Shown in pieces: positions 10,888 through 22,387 of a DNA stretch of 47,276 bases (positions are counted from its first letter, which is position 1; each line of letters starts with the position of its first letter). The position numbers and the translations under genes were made by a program. The stretch lies in NCBI GenBank assembly GCA_037447605.1, contig CM074821.1, positions 397,838 through 445,113 on the forward strand. Reading direction: 5' to 3'. This DNA is from Zygnema circumcarinatum (Eukaryota > Streptophyta > Zygnematophyceae > Zygnematales > Zygnemataceae). A model generated the notes under the pieces. The model did not search any database and was not told where the DNA came from. It saw only the letters and a program-made list of their open reading frames with translations.

Positions 10888-11150
10888 GCAAGCGGAGACT
10901 TCGGCAATGCATGCCGTTCGTACATATTAGCTGAAAGGGAAGTGGCAAACCGTACCTTTTTCGTACCGTTTCCTGTTCGTTCACAAGCGCTGACCCTTTT
11001 CCGTGCAGGCAAGCGGGGACTTCGGTACCGTACAGTAATGCATGTCGTTCGTACATTTCAGCTGAAAGGAAAGTACCACTGTATTGGCAAACCGTACCGT
11101 ACCGTACCTTTTTCGTACCGTTTCCTGTTCGTTCACAAGCGTTTGACCCT
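10888..11150. repeat. Tandem duplication with GTAC-rich core
   Basis: Unit 10888-10996 recurs at 11009-11150. Both begin GCAAGCGG(A/G)GACTTCGG, pass through ATGC(A)TG(C/T)CGTTCGTACAT and AGCTGAAAGG(G/A)AAGT, and end with TTTTTCGTACCGTTTCCTGT and CACAAGCG. The second copy has an expanded (CCGTA)3 run. Confidence 0.9.
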
Positions 11151-11990
11151 TACTCTCGTTTTAGGAATCCTCGCCAGGCAGAGGCGCCGTCGAGCAGCTC
11201 AACTTTTGGTTTGACTTTGGTCAACTCAATTTTCATTGTTCAGAACTTTCCATTGGTCAGTCGCCACTGGTCAGTTTTCTGGCTTATTCAAATGTTTTTC
11301 GGTCAGCTCAAAACTTTTGTTGAGCGGGCCATGGCCCCAAGGGCGATGAAGACGAATCTTGGCCGTCGATGTTCCTGAAAAATCCTCAGTCGACAGTTTA
11401 GATCACGCCACGTGGCAGAATAGCACTTGTTTACCGTACAAGAGTTATAACCCTAACCGGACTACTGTACTCTTCTACATGTGACGGTTTGATCTGTCCG
11501 TACGCGTCACATGTGACAGGCGGCGTGGAAATTCAACGGGACGAGCCACCTCGAATTTGGGTTTAAAATTAAAAATAAAATAAAGAACCCGCCACAAATC
11601 ACAGGCTTCCACGTGGAAAAACGGGTTCAGGTGTCGTAATTTACGACCCAGCGTTTAACAAAATGGAACTACTATTCACACACCTTTTTTTTTAAGATAC
11701 ACACCTTCAAAAGAAAAATCCTCCTCCTCCTTACCATAAAAACCCTAATGAAATCTGACCGGCGAAAAAAGGTGTGTATTTATACAAAGAAGGTGTGTCA
11801 CTTGCATTTTCCTTAACAAAATCGCGTTATAATTTACCTCCTTGTGCTTATTCGTACAAAGCAGATGTACAGAAATGTACGACCTTGTACGGTTTGTGTA
11901 CGGCTGCCCACGTGCACGATCGAAATTTGAGGTCCTCGCGTCGGGCAGCTCCGTCGGCTCCCAGCGCGCCACGTACCCCCTCCCCCCCGC

Positions 11991-12154
11991 GGGCGCCAAT
12001 TTTTTTTAGCATCCACGACGGCCAGAAAGTTTTACATATCATTCGGAAAACATATTACAGGTCTGGTCTATCCGTAACTCCCCCTGGCGCCTGTTTTTTT
12101 GAGCATCCTGAACGGCCAGAAATTCTTACATATCATTCGGAAAACATATTACAG
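11991..12154. repeat. 94-bp tandem duplication upstream of THF1
   Basis: Unit 11991-12060 recurs at 12085-12154. Both contain GGCGCC followed by a T-run, AGCATCC, ACGGCCAGAAA and a perfectly shared TACATATCATTCGGAAAACA block ending ATATTACAG. The GGCGCC next to the T-run resembles an E2F-type site; this is only a resemblance. Confidence 0.9.
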
Positions 12155-12560
12155 GGTTGTTCCCTCCGAAAACAGAAACCAAAATGTTTCGGCTTTGTAT
12201 TGCCACCGACATCCCGATTGACACGTGGCAGTAATCGGACGGTTGGGTCTAGTCGCGTTTCAGATCCAGCCAATGGGAGAGCCGAAACTTGCGCCCCACA
12301 CGTGTCACATCCGCAGGAGCGGCATTCTATGCCACGTGGCACCTTCCAATGCCCGAACCTTAAAAACAAGTTTAAATTATTTTTCCCCTGCCCGGCTTCA
12401 ATGCTTCCGAATTTCTTCCGAAACCATTTTCCAAACTATCCTTTCTGCCCGTTACAATTTTTTTCACTGCCTTGTAAATATTTTCCAAGCTGGACTCCCT
12501 CTCCCTAATGTTCTGCCAATTCTATCCTTCCACAAGAGGAACTTTTCTGAAGCGGACTTC

Positions 12561-12640
12561 TCCACTCCCTCTCCCTCTCCCTCTCCCTCTCCTTCTCACT
12601 CCCTCGCCCCTCTCCCACTCCCTCTCCCTCTCCCTCCCGC
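12561..12640 (+). promoter_or_regulatory. Y-patch/CT-rich 5' leader of THF1
   Basis: Almost pure CTCCCT repeats run up to the sequence CCCGCAGCC just before the ATG at 12645. The placement mirrors the tract upstream of the SIVA-like gene. Confidence 0.5.
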
Positions 12641-12644
12641 AGCC

Positions 12645-15600
12645 ATGGCAGCAGCCACGGCTGCGCGCGTCGCTGCGCGCTCTATGGCCGCCATGGCCGA
12701 GAGGTCCGAGCTTGCATCTAGCAGCCACGGCTGCTCCAGCCCCAGCCTCTCCTGCATGAGCTCTGCCTCGAGCTTCAATGGCTCCACTTCTCTGCGCGTG
12801 AAGAGCGCTGCTCCATGGCGGCGGAGCTCCGTTAGGTCAAGGAGCGCCGTCACATGTGCCGTTGGAACTCCCGGTAATCTGCCTTCTGTCGTCTGTGACG
12901 GTGCCCTGCACCGCCCTGTTGGCAGCAGCTGTAGCTATATTGCCATGGCATTCATGGAATGCACTCCGTTGATGTCTTTTTTGGTACATTCGTGCCACAA
13001 TGTCTGTATGCGTTTTCTGTTAAATTCTGCAACGCCTTGATTAGGGTTTGGTCCAATGCAGTGATGACCTGCTTCTCTTCCTCTTTGTGACTTTTCGCCG
13101 CTTAATTGTGGCTGTCGTCTTCTTCTGAAGCCATTTTAGGGTTTCAGGGTCGGGGGCTTCGCACCGCTCCTGTAGTTTCAGCAGCCTCTCTTTTTATTTT
13201 CGAAGTTCTCAAACCCTAAAAGCTCTCGTTGAATCAAATTCGCTTCTGCAGTTCAATCATATATCTCACCTTCCGTCTTCCTCTCTCTCCCTCTCACTCT
13301 CTCTTCTTCATTGCCAGAAGCTTGTCTCATCCAGCTTGCACTTTTGGCATCCTCTTCTTCAAAATTTTCGATATTTCCATTAATTCCATCTTCTCTCTTG
13401 TTGTAATTGCCTGTTTTTCTCCGCTTCTCGTTGTCGATCCCTTTTCGATTTTCTTTCTTTTTTTCTCACACTTTAGGTTTCCCATACATGCCAAAAAGAC
13501 CGCCCTCATCGGTTAGTTGTTCAATGATAATAGCAGACAGAACCCCATGCTAAAATGTAACGCATTCATGCACATTGTCTTTGGTGAGGTGGACTGGATA
13601 TCCATGTATCTTTGAATTGCGCCTTTGCATTCTGCCGTTTATTCACATCTTCACTTATATCTGCTCTACTTACATGCCAATTGCCCAATCATAGGATTCT
13701 CCTTATTCACCAAAGCAGCTACTTCTTCATTAATTTAGAAGCTGTCCTTTGTTGTTGTTTCTCTTCAACGAGTTAATGCAAAAACTTCACTTTTTGGTCT
13801 GATTGGAAGTATTATGTTTCACAACTTAAATCTCCTCCACAAATTCGTCTCTGAAGAATTGAAAAGTAACAAATTTTCCTTTGTTCGGCTGTTCAGCAGT
13901 GACGCCCCCAACTGTCGCTGACACAAAGCAAGCCTTCCTGCTAACATACAAGCGACCTATCCCTACATTGTATAACAAGTACGTTCAGTTGCTATCTTCC
14001 CTTCCTCCTGCCGACCTGCCATTCTCTCTTTCTCTTTCCACCTCCCTCTCCCTTCGTTCTCTCCTTCCCGTTCTCACTACACCCCTCCTCTCTCTCTCTC
14101 TCTGAGTCATTTCTTAATTGTTTCTAAAGAAGTCTGCCACGTGTGGTGTCATATATATCTTTTGGCTTTCACGTAAATTCTACTAAGTGAACAGCTGGCA
14201 CTGGGCAGAGCAGGTTTGTGTCTATTGTATACGTGTGTCGTTTGTTCCATTCTTAGGCTTATGAGCTTTATGTTTTATGTCTCCAAAGCATTTCTATGAA
14301 CAGCATCTCCTTGTGATTCCTTCTCACATATGAACTTCTCGTCATCTCCCCCGATATCTGTTTCATCTTTTAACGCATTGATTTGAAGAAAGTTATCACG
14401 CGTGCAAATTCAGACAGGGGGGCTGTTGGAGTTTGTTTTACTTGTGATTTTTCTGAAAAATGTTTGGGTATTGTGCGGCAGTGTGATTCAGGAACTCTTA
14501 GTACAACAGCACTTGATTCGATACAACTCGAGTTACAAATACGATCCTATTTTTGCCCTCGGATTTGTGACTGTTTATGATCAGCTCATGGACGGATATG
14601 CAAATCCGGATGATGTTGATGTTATCTTTCGATCTTACATCGGTATCCCTCATTTCCATCACCTGAGTCAAAATAGTTGGAGTACTTACTGTACCTTTCA
14701 TCTATCAAATGAGCGTTGTTTTAAGATTCAAGTGTGGCCCTCTGAGTGGATTTAAGCCATCTAAGCCAATCAATATAACTCACTAGCCAATACCTAGCCG
14801 ATTCATGATGCAGAATCCCTAGGAGAGCTGTAATTTAACAGGAACGTCTAAACTGAAGTCGGACACATGACGTTGTTCCATGAAAATGAAACCTGTGCAA
14901 CTGATTTTTGCAAGTTGTTGCTGTTCTACTGCTCAGAGGCACTGAAGGAGGACCCTGAGGCATATAGACGCGATGCAGCACAGTTGGAAGAATGGGCTGG
15001 TCAATTGGACGCAGCTGCTTTAGTCGAATTTCCATCGAGAGATGGTCCAGTAGAGACCATCTTAAAGGTGAGTAGATGTGAGAAAAAACGAACAGAAAAC
15101 GGAAGAAAATTTCTATTTCATGTGGGAGACTCTCACCTTCAGAGGAGGAGCTGTGAAGACTACCGCTGAGGTGTATTGATTCCGCATTCAAGTTGCGAGA
15201 AAGCATTGTTAGAGGGGAGATAAAGGATGGAAGTATGTCGATATGTATGCAGTTTCTCGACAAGGTGGATGTTTGGCCTTCAGTTTCATGTATTTTTTTA
15301 GGTTACGAATGTTGTTTTGTTGTCCATTGGGGAGGACAGGATATTGCTGCAAGAGCTGGAGGCAGTGGTGGGGGTTTCCATTATTCTCGGCTTTTTGCTA
15401 TTGGGCTGTTCCGGCTAATGGAATTGGCAAAGGCCTCCGAGCCAGCAACTCTTGAAAAGGTATCCCTTCTCAGTCCTTTCTTTTGAAATTTTGGAAGCCT
15501 CTAACGAAGCCCTGAAATCGGCATTACTGCTAGTAAGGCGTGGGGCTGGATAGTTTTTTGGGAAGAATCGATGAATGGATGTTAGAATCTGTGCTTTTAG

Positions 15601-16328
15601 TAATCTGACCGAGGTCGAGAGAATCCTAACTTCTCAGCTTTCCTCTCCTTGCCACTTTTCTCGCCATCCTCGCGCTTCTCTTCCCTTTCGATTTCCTCTC
15701 ATCATTCATTCCTCTCTCCGTTCCTTTCTCCCCTCCCTTCCCCCCCTCCTCCCTTCTCCTTCCTTTCTCTCCCACTCTCTTTCGCCCTTCTGACGTTTAC
15801 TCTTGGGAGAGAGTTGTGCTTTGCAGTTGTGTGCAGCCCTGCAGGTAAACAAAATGAGTGTAGATCGTGATCTGGATGTGTACCGCGGCTTGCTCAGTAA
15901 GCTCTCACAAGCGAAGGAGCTCCTCCAAGACTTTCTGCTCAGGTGAGTGCCATATGATATGATACGCGTGTTCTGTGTGTTCTTTTATCATGTTGAAATC
16001 TGCAGTTGCTTTGGTCAAATAATGCCTCGGTTTGGGCTGAGTCGGTCGACCTCGTGATCGCATTCAACAGTGTGTTTTAAGAATCAAGCATCATCCAATG
16101 CGACTGCGCCACGTACACACATTTTTGTACAGGTGTCTAACTGTCATTGGAAGATGCTCGAGTATTGTTCGCATGGGGAAAGGCTCTAAGGCTTTGCATG
16201 GACTTTGAAGTCGATATGGTACTATGGGTATGTTGTGGTGACATGCATGAGGGTGGGTTTCGGGATGCAGGGAGAAGCAAAAGCAGGCGGAGAGGGAGAA
16301 AGAAAAGGCGCAAGTGAAGGCTGAGTAG
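12645..16328 (+). CDS. THF1: THYLAKOID FORMATION 1 / Psb29, plastid-targeted
   Basis: Exons 12645-12873, 13897-13978, 14482-14642, 14937-15067, 15340-15459, 15827-15942 and 16271-16328 splice in phase to 298 residues, the usual THF1 length. Residues 1-76 are a Ser/Ala/Arg-rich chloroplast transit peptide (MAAATAARVAARSMAAM). The mature part carries the family blocks PPTVADTKQAFLLTYKRPIP, VIQELLVQQHLIRY, YDPIFALGFVTVYDQLMDGY, EALKEDPEAYRRDA, FHYSRLFAIGLFRLMELA and SVDRDLDVYRGLLSKL, then a charged coiled-coil tail (EKQKQAEREKEKAQ). THF1 acts in thylakoid biogenesis, PSII-LHCII dynamics and FtsH stability, and interacts with resistance proteins in angiosperms. The ATG lies 85 bp after the start of a Y-patch. 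Family assignment is very secure. Confidence 0.96.
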
Positions 16329-19313
16329 AGAGGTGGCTGCTTTGCAGGCAGGGGGGGGTCTCTTAGCGCTTAGTCTCAGTTTTGTGCTTCTGTTTACGGA
16401 GACGGCTCAGTTGCAACTTTGTTCAGCGAGTTATTAGTGGTTCTCTCACGCGAGCTTAATGTCTTAGGGGGGGCTCTCTCCCACTCTCACATCCTCTCTT
16501 TATTTCTGTGGGAAGTTTTGTCAAAATGAATGAAAAAGCATTGTAGCCTTGCGTTTCGCTGTTAAATGTTTGCGTCGCAGTTCGCAGTTAAACGGGAAAT
16601 TCGTCTCAGTTCGATCAAGTTGCGTAACGCGTTGGGTCGAACGATTTCATCTCGGACATGTGAACGAGACCCAGTTCCGTTTGAACCTGGTCACATCCGT
16701 ACGATTGTTGACCGTACCGTTTTGTTCTTTCCTGCTACAGCACGAGATTTAGCTCTGAAAGTAATGTCGGCGCGGCCACGTGGCGCTTCCAGAGAGCTCC
16801 TGAAACCGTACATGCGAAATTCCTTTTCTTTTCCTTATAATTTGTGGGTGCCCAATCACAATATGCCACGTATGTGACTGACACGTGGCGAGATTTAAGT
16901 GGCTCTTCTATTAAAAAATGTTTGGATTGCTGCACGCGGAAGCCCGCATTGCCTGTCCAGCAGGCGGCCACGTCGTCCCCACCAGAATATCTTACCTTTG
17001 TCGTTTTCGTTAGCGCTTTTACGACGACGGACAGGAAATTGTACGGACATAAAAACGTACGGGCAGAAAAAAATATTGGCATGGACAGTTACGGTCAGAA
17101 AACATTTTCTGGCACACTTGTATGGCATGTTGTACGGTTGCATAAAGTGACAAAAAAACCGTACCATAGGATACGACAGAGTTCCTTTTTTCTTCTTTCG
17201 CGTAATGGGCACACCCGTTTATGCTATTTCCACTTTCCAGTTAAAATAATCCGCTAATCAGGACCCGACACGTGTACAAACTGGCCACGTACGCATAAAT
17301 TGCACACCTGTGTTCTGGAATGTCCAGTTGGGGCACCCGTTTGTGACCTGATTTGACACATCGCAATATTCATTGCAATATCTGGATATCCCGATACACG
17401 AGGAAATAACGGGAGGAGGGTGCGCGCACCCGACATCGAATTTTGAAGTTGGTTACTTTAGATACGGCTTGAAAATATCCGTACATGTTCGTACATCGAT
17501 CACGTACGGTCTATGTCGGTGGATCCCGAATTCCAAACTCTCATGGTACGGAAACGCAACCGTCGACGCGAATTTGCAAGCGCGTTTGTACGAAAGAGCG
17601 GGTACATGTACGAAATTCGTACAATTCGTACTATCACGGCCGTGTTTGGTGTAGAAAGTACGAAAACAGTACATAACGGAACGGGAAAAAATAGAAAAAA
17701 AGTAAAGAAACCAACTTTGGGGAGAGGAGGGGGACATGTTTGAAATTAAAATATCTTCCAGAGGCCACGTAGTCTGCAGGTGAGGGAGGTATAGCGGTGC
17801 GGGAGAGAGCGGGAGAGAGAGAGAGAGAGTGAGAAAGAGAGTGACGCAGGGAGAAGAGAGGGAGAAGAGAGAAAGGAGGAAAGAGGGAGGGAGAGAGAGA
17901 GGGAGGGAGAGTGAGAGAGGGAGGGAGAGTGAGAGAGGGAGAGAGGGAGAGGGAGAGAGAGAGAGAAGGCAGGCGAGGTGTAGAGGCTACGATTTCCTAA
18001 AAGGGCCTTTGATTGTGGAAAGGAGGCTATCGAGAGTGGGACGCTTCTTGGACGATGGAGGAGGGAGGGAGAGGGAGACGGACGTGAGCCCTTTTGCTGA
18101 ATATTGGTGAGGATGTTGATTGGATTGATGTGGTTGTATGGCTGTCATGTTCCTTTATCGGATCATTGGAAGCTAGGTCTTGGTTATGTTTAAGCTGTTC
18201 TGGACGGTAATGTGATGACGGAAGTTGGCATGCTGCTGCATGTTTGCCTGTTGCGAGGACTCTTGTGCTTCAAGGTGCTCTGGAGTTTCATGAGGTGATT
18301 AGGCTTGAAGGCGGAGAAGCAGGCTACACATACTTGCATGCATGCATGCATATATGGTCCTGAAACTATGGCTACTTTTATGTTTATCTGGCATTGACCC
18401 CTTGTTTCTTACCATATTGAATGCTTACTGAAACATGTAGCGGTATGTAGTCAGTCAGCTGGTCGCTTGGGGATTTATTTCTGAAAAGAGTATTTCGGAT
18501 GTTTCACATTTTGCTGGAATGCTTGTGCTGATTTCGAATGCCGTTTGTTTGGCAAATGCCAGAGATTGTCACGTCCTTGTTGTCAACACACAGCTTCGCA
18601 TGCAACCCTGCTGGCTGCCTGCTTTGAGCCGATTTCTAGACAGACTAACTAGTAATTTCTGCAGTGTGTTCCTCTCTTGTCTCATATTGTTCGAGCTAAC
18701 TCGTGAGCTCCCATTCCATGGTCCATGGAATTGTTGGAGAATGGCAAGCGCATGTCTGGCATGCATGCAAAGGTTTGTTGCCGGTCGAGAGCCAGGGCTA
18801 GTCTTTGCCTATAGAGGAGGATACAGTCTGGTAGGAAGGACTTGGAACAGTTGGTCCTCGCGTATGGATTGCATTTCCTTTCATTGTCCGCGAAACACAG
18901 TAAAAATGTTCAATACCATCGACTCAATATCAGAAGCAGCTGCTTAGAGGGGGTGTCCATAGCTTAAGGTAGGCTCGGTAAGTTGATCAGTTTCCACATC
19001 TCTCTCATCTTTCGGGAAAGTTAATCTTTCCAATCCCCTAATACTGGTGCTCTGACTGTCACGTTCCTGTCTATCCAACCCTCGATCTCATCCCAATCTC
19101 ACCCAGCCCAATCTCTAGCTGTTCTATTCAGCTATCGACGAGGCATACCTGCTTGTCCGATTGTGATGATGCTTGTGGGAAAAAAGCTCTTGCAGAAGCA
19201 TGATTTCAGAGAGTATGTGATTCTAAAGCATCTTGTTGAATGCCTGCTCTTTTTCTCCCTGCGTTCAGGTGCCATACATCCTATGCTCATCGCACGCTTA
19301 CAGCTCTGCTATT
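16329..19313. other. Intergenic region upstream of the bZIP gene, GTAC- and ACGT-rich
   Basis: No convincing coding exon. About 20 GTAC tetramers fall between 16.69 and 17.68 kb. ACGT-core sites include GCCACGTGGC (16778), ACACGTGGCG (16882) and ACACGTGTAC (17268). A GA-rich tract (17800-17965) is followed by a possible 5' UTR exon ending at the GTGAGG donor at 18107, which could splice to an acceptor at 19269 just before the bZIP start. GCATGCATGCATGCAT lies near 18335. Confidence 0.45.
17800..17965. repeat. GAGAGAGGGAGGGAGAGTGA repeat
   Basis: Purine-only GA/GGGA simple repeat about 1.35 kb upstream of the bZIP ATG. It may lie in a transcribed 5' leader. Confidence 0.85.
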
Positions 19314-20684
19314 ATGTCCCGCTTTGCAGTCAGTTCCGCTCATCTCGGCCCTGAAACTGCCTCCCTCACATATAACGATCCGGCATCTATGAGGCAACAG
19401 GGAAATTCCGAGCAGCCCTCCAGTCACCATTCCAAGTTGGACAAAAGCTCAAGTGAGGGAGAGACAGATAGTGATGATGAAGGTGCGAGCAGCTTTGCGA
19501 GCTCAGACAGTGATGAAAAGAGCCATCAGACTGAGTCTACTTCCAAACAAGAACATGGAGGAGTCACTACTCTGAACCCTCAGATCGTAGCTTCTCCTCT
19601 TGTAGGAGCTGTCCCAAGGAGAGGCTTTGGAAATTTCCTGCCCTTGCAGCAGGGAGTGGGTATTGGCTCTCCTTCTGCTTTCCCCCCCTACTTCCCTCAA
19701 CCACATGGGGGGGGACTTGTAGTAGCTGGAGGACATCCAGGTACATGCTCTAATTTCAAGCATTGCCCTATTTTTCTATTTCTTTGTTATATATAGCTAT
19801 GGTTATGTATGAAACGCATAGACATAGGCAGGGCACGTTTCTATATATGCATGCAAATTGACTTCAATATCTCGCGCTTATCTATGTGTATTTTTCTGTT
19901 GGAAGCAGGCCATGCAGCTTATGGAGGCATGGCATTTCCGGGGCAGACAGCGACAAATCAGCCTCCTTATCCAGCGCCGTATCTTCCCATTTCTTACAAG
20001 GATAGGGCTAATGCATTTTTCGTTGGCTACTTTTTAACCTCACTGTCAATTTGTGTCTCTCGAAAATCGGCTACACCCCTTTTTTTTTTTTTTTTACGTT
20101 CATAGTCTTTTCGATAGGCATTGTGTGGGGTAGTTCAAAAAAGAAGCTTCCTTGACTTGAAACTCTTGAGCAGATCCCTTTTGAATCCTGGAGCCATTGC
20201 TCGACAGCAGAGGGCTTCCGCGGATGAAAGAAAGGGGAAGAGGAGGAGACCGACTGCAGATGCAAAACCCGCTGAAAGTGAGAGTTCTGATTCTTCAGAA
20301 GCCCACCCTCTTATTTTCGGATGTACATTCCCCAAATACCTTCCAGGTGGAAAGTATAAACTTGTGAGGATGGGTTGAAGTAGTGCCAACAGACGAGAAT
20401 TCAGATTTCAGATCATTTTGCTTAGGTTAAAGTTGTTAGCAATTTTCTGGTATATATTACTTTAATTCATTTGCGGGAAATATAGTACGGGAAGAAAAAA
20501 AAAAAAAAACTGAACTGAACTGAATTGGTGAACCTTCTAGAGTGGAGGTTAAGGTCGAGTTAGTTGAACGGTTGCTTAACCTATCGACTACTCCCTCTCC
20601 CTCCCTCTTTCTCTCTCTCTAGTTAGTCAGCTAGCTAGCCAGCTAGTTAGTCAGTCTTAAAAAACCTATCTTTCCCTCCCTCTC

Positions 20685-20742
<58 letters not shown>

Positions 20743-22387
20743 GTTAGTCAGCTAGTTAGTCAGTCTTAACCTATCGACTACTCCCTCCCTCTCTCTCCCT
20801 CTAATTAGTCAGCTGGTTAGTCAGCTAGTTAGTCAGTCTCTAACTGCTGGTTGTGATGGTTGGCAGCCCCTGCAGCTCCCACTGAAAGTGCTTCAGCAGA
20901 TGCGACAGCTGGCACTGTCCAAGTGGTCCCAAGCAGCGGTACGGCCCCAGGAGCAGCAAAAGCAGGGCCTCCAGTTGTGAAGGTGAAGGAAGAGCGAAGG
21001 AAGAAAAGGTAATTCCAATTCATCATTTTCAACCTCACCCCACAAAGCTTGGGCCGTTTTAGAGGAAAAGAACATCTGCAGAACTGGGTTTGAGTAGAGA
21101 CGGCGATCTCTAAAGTCACTAAATGTCGAATCAAGTGGTTCAATTGCTGCTATGGCTGAATGAAAGCACAAAGTAAGTGGAAGTTGTTTGAATGGTCTTG
21201 CGACTTTTGCAGGCTTTTGAGGAATCGAGTTAGTGCTCAGCAAGCGAGAGAGAGAAAGCGACAACACGTTGTTGTGAGTTGGGGCTTTTCGGGCTCATTT
21301 TATTAGTGGGGGTTTCCATATCATAGTAAACTAGTGCAGGACTGGTTGTATGGGGGAGGGAGGCTGGCTGGAAATGAAAGAAAGGACGGGTCTTTGTCTT
21401 CATCTGTGCATGTATGCTGAATGCTGTGCTAGAAGGTAGAGATATTGTTGATGCTCTAAAGATTTGAAAAAAAAAGGCCTGTGGTTCGGAAGATTGGAAG
21501 ATTCTTCATCGGACATGAGTGTGTTTTCATGAAAGCTGTTATGAAACGGGAATAAGATAATGTAGACAAGCGGATTGCGAGATGATTGGTTATGCTTGCT
21601 GTTTTTTATGGCAGTTAAGACGCGACGTAATAGTGTTTGCAAATTGGATGATACTGTATGTGGTAAAATTTGTATGTATTTGAAAGGATTTTGATTGCAA
21701 AGGTATGCATGTTGGGATGCAGGAGCTGGAGGAGCGGTGCAACAAAATGGAGAGCAGCAATACGGAGTTGGAGCAGCGTGTGGTTTCTCTCACTCGGGTA
21801 AGAGAGTAAAGCAGATGGTGTTTCTTTTATCCAGCTATCTAGAGTTTTTTAGATTGAATGCAGCTCTAGATTTAGGCTTTAGTACGCTACGCCCTTCCAA
21901 CTTATAGTTTATAATGTGGTGGGTAATTCATGGATCATCAGTAGTGAACTACTTGCGGAGTTTTTATCGTTTGTTCGTGTATCCTGAGATAGACTTCGTG
22001 GCATAGCAATTACTGATAAAAGTGACAAACTTAAAAGCTAAGATAAGTCCACATTTGGAGGCACTCATTCTCAGCAAGTCCGTAACACATTTGACCATAC
22101 CGTCATGCCATTGATCTTCACTACAATCCTGTACGGACATTTTCACAGTTTCTTTCCAAGTATGACCTCCCCCCACCTATTGTTAATCACCCCAGATCAT
22201 ATGGCATGTTGAATTTCAGGAGAATGAGGAACTCCGACAGGTAGTGCGTGATAATATGAGGGCAAGTGCCAGTGCTGTGGGGGCGAGTGCGGCTTCTATT
22301 GGAAGGGCGATGGGGAGTGAGCTTGGAGCCCCTTCAGGGATGCAGTACATGTATGGGGGCATGGATGTGATGGCGGAAGATAGCTAG
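19314..22387 (+). CDS. HY5-like bZIP transcription factor
   Basis: Exons 19314-19740, 19909-19978, 20174-20277, 20867-21008, 21213-21273, 21723-21797 and 22220-22387 join in phase to 348 residues. The C-terminal domain reads RRKKRLLRNRVSAQQARERK, identical in its core to HY5/HYH, followed by a zipper with Leu/Met at about 270, 277, 284, 291 and 298 (VELEERCNKMESS, LEQRVVSLTRENEELRQ). The long N-terminus is Ser/Asp/Glu-rich (SSSEGETDSDDEGASS, SSDSDEK), then Gly/Pro-rich; the canonical COP1-binding VP motif was not recognised. HY5 binds ACGT G-boxes and drives photomorphogenesis. ATG 19314 is the first Met of the open frame after a likely 5' UTR acceptor. The exon 2 donor (19979) is weak and chosen by phase. 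Confidence 0.88.
20588..20838. repeat. (TC)n flanked by TAGTTAGTCAGCTAG repeats in bZIP intron 3
   Basis: Two copies of a block made of CCTATCGACTACTCCCT, a CT-rich run and TAGTTAGTCAG(C/T) reiterations flank a pure (TC)n of about 45 bp (20696-20740). The array ends about 28 bp before the exon 4 acceptor. Confidence 0.9.

Larger units (their letters stand above)
10625..12644. promoter_or_regulatory. Divergent intergenic region between S41 and THF1, with G-boxes and telo-boxes
   Basis: Upstream of both the minus-strand S41 gene and plus-strand THF1. ACGT-core palindromes are frequent: GCCACGTGGC at 11407 and 12331, CCACGTGG at 11609, ACACGTGGCA at 12221 and ACACGTGTCA near 12299. Plant telo-box-like AACCCTAA occurs near 11445 and 11742. 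GTAC cores cluster at 10.9-11.5 kb. These are candidate light/bZIP (G-box) and SBP-type (GTAC) sites; none is proven. Two local tandem duplications are listed separately. Confidence 0.5.
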
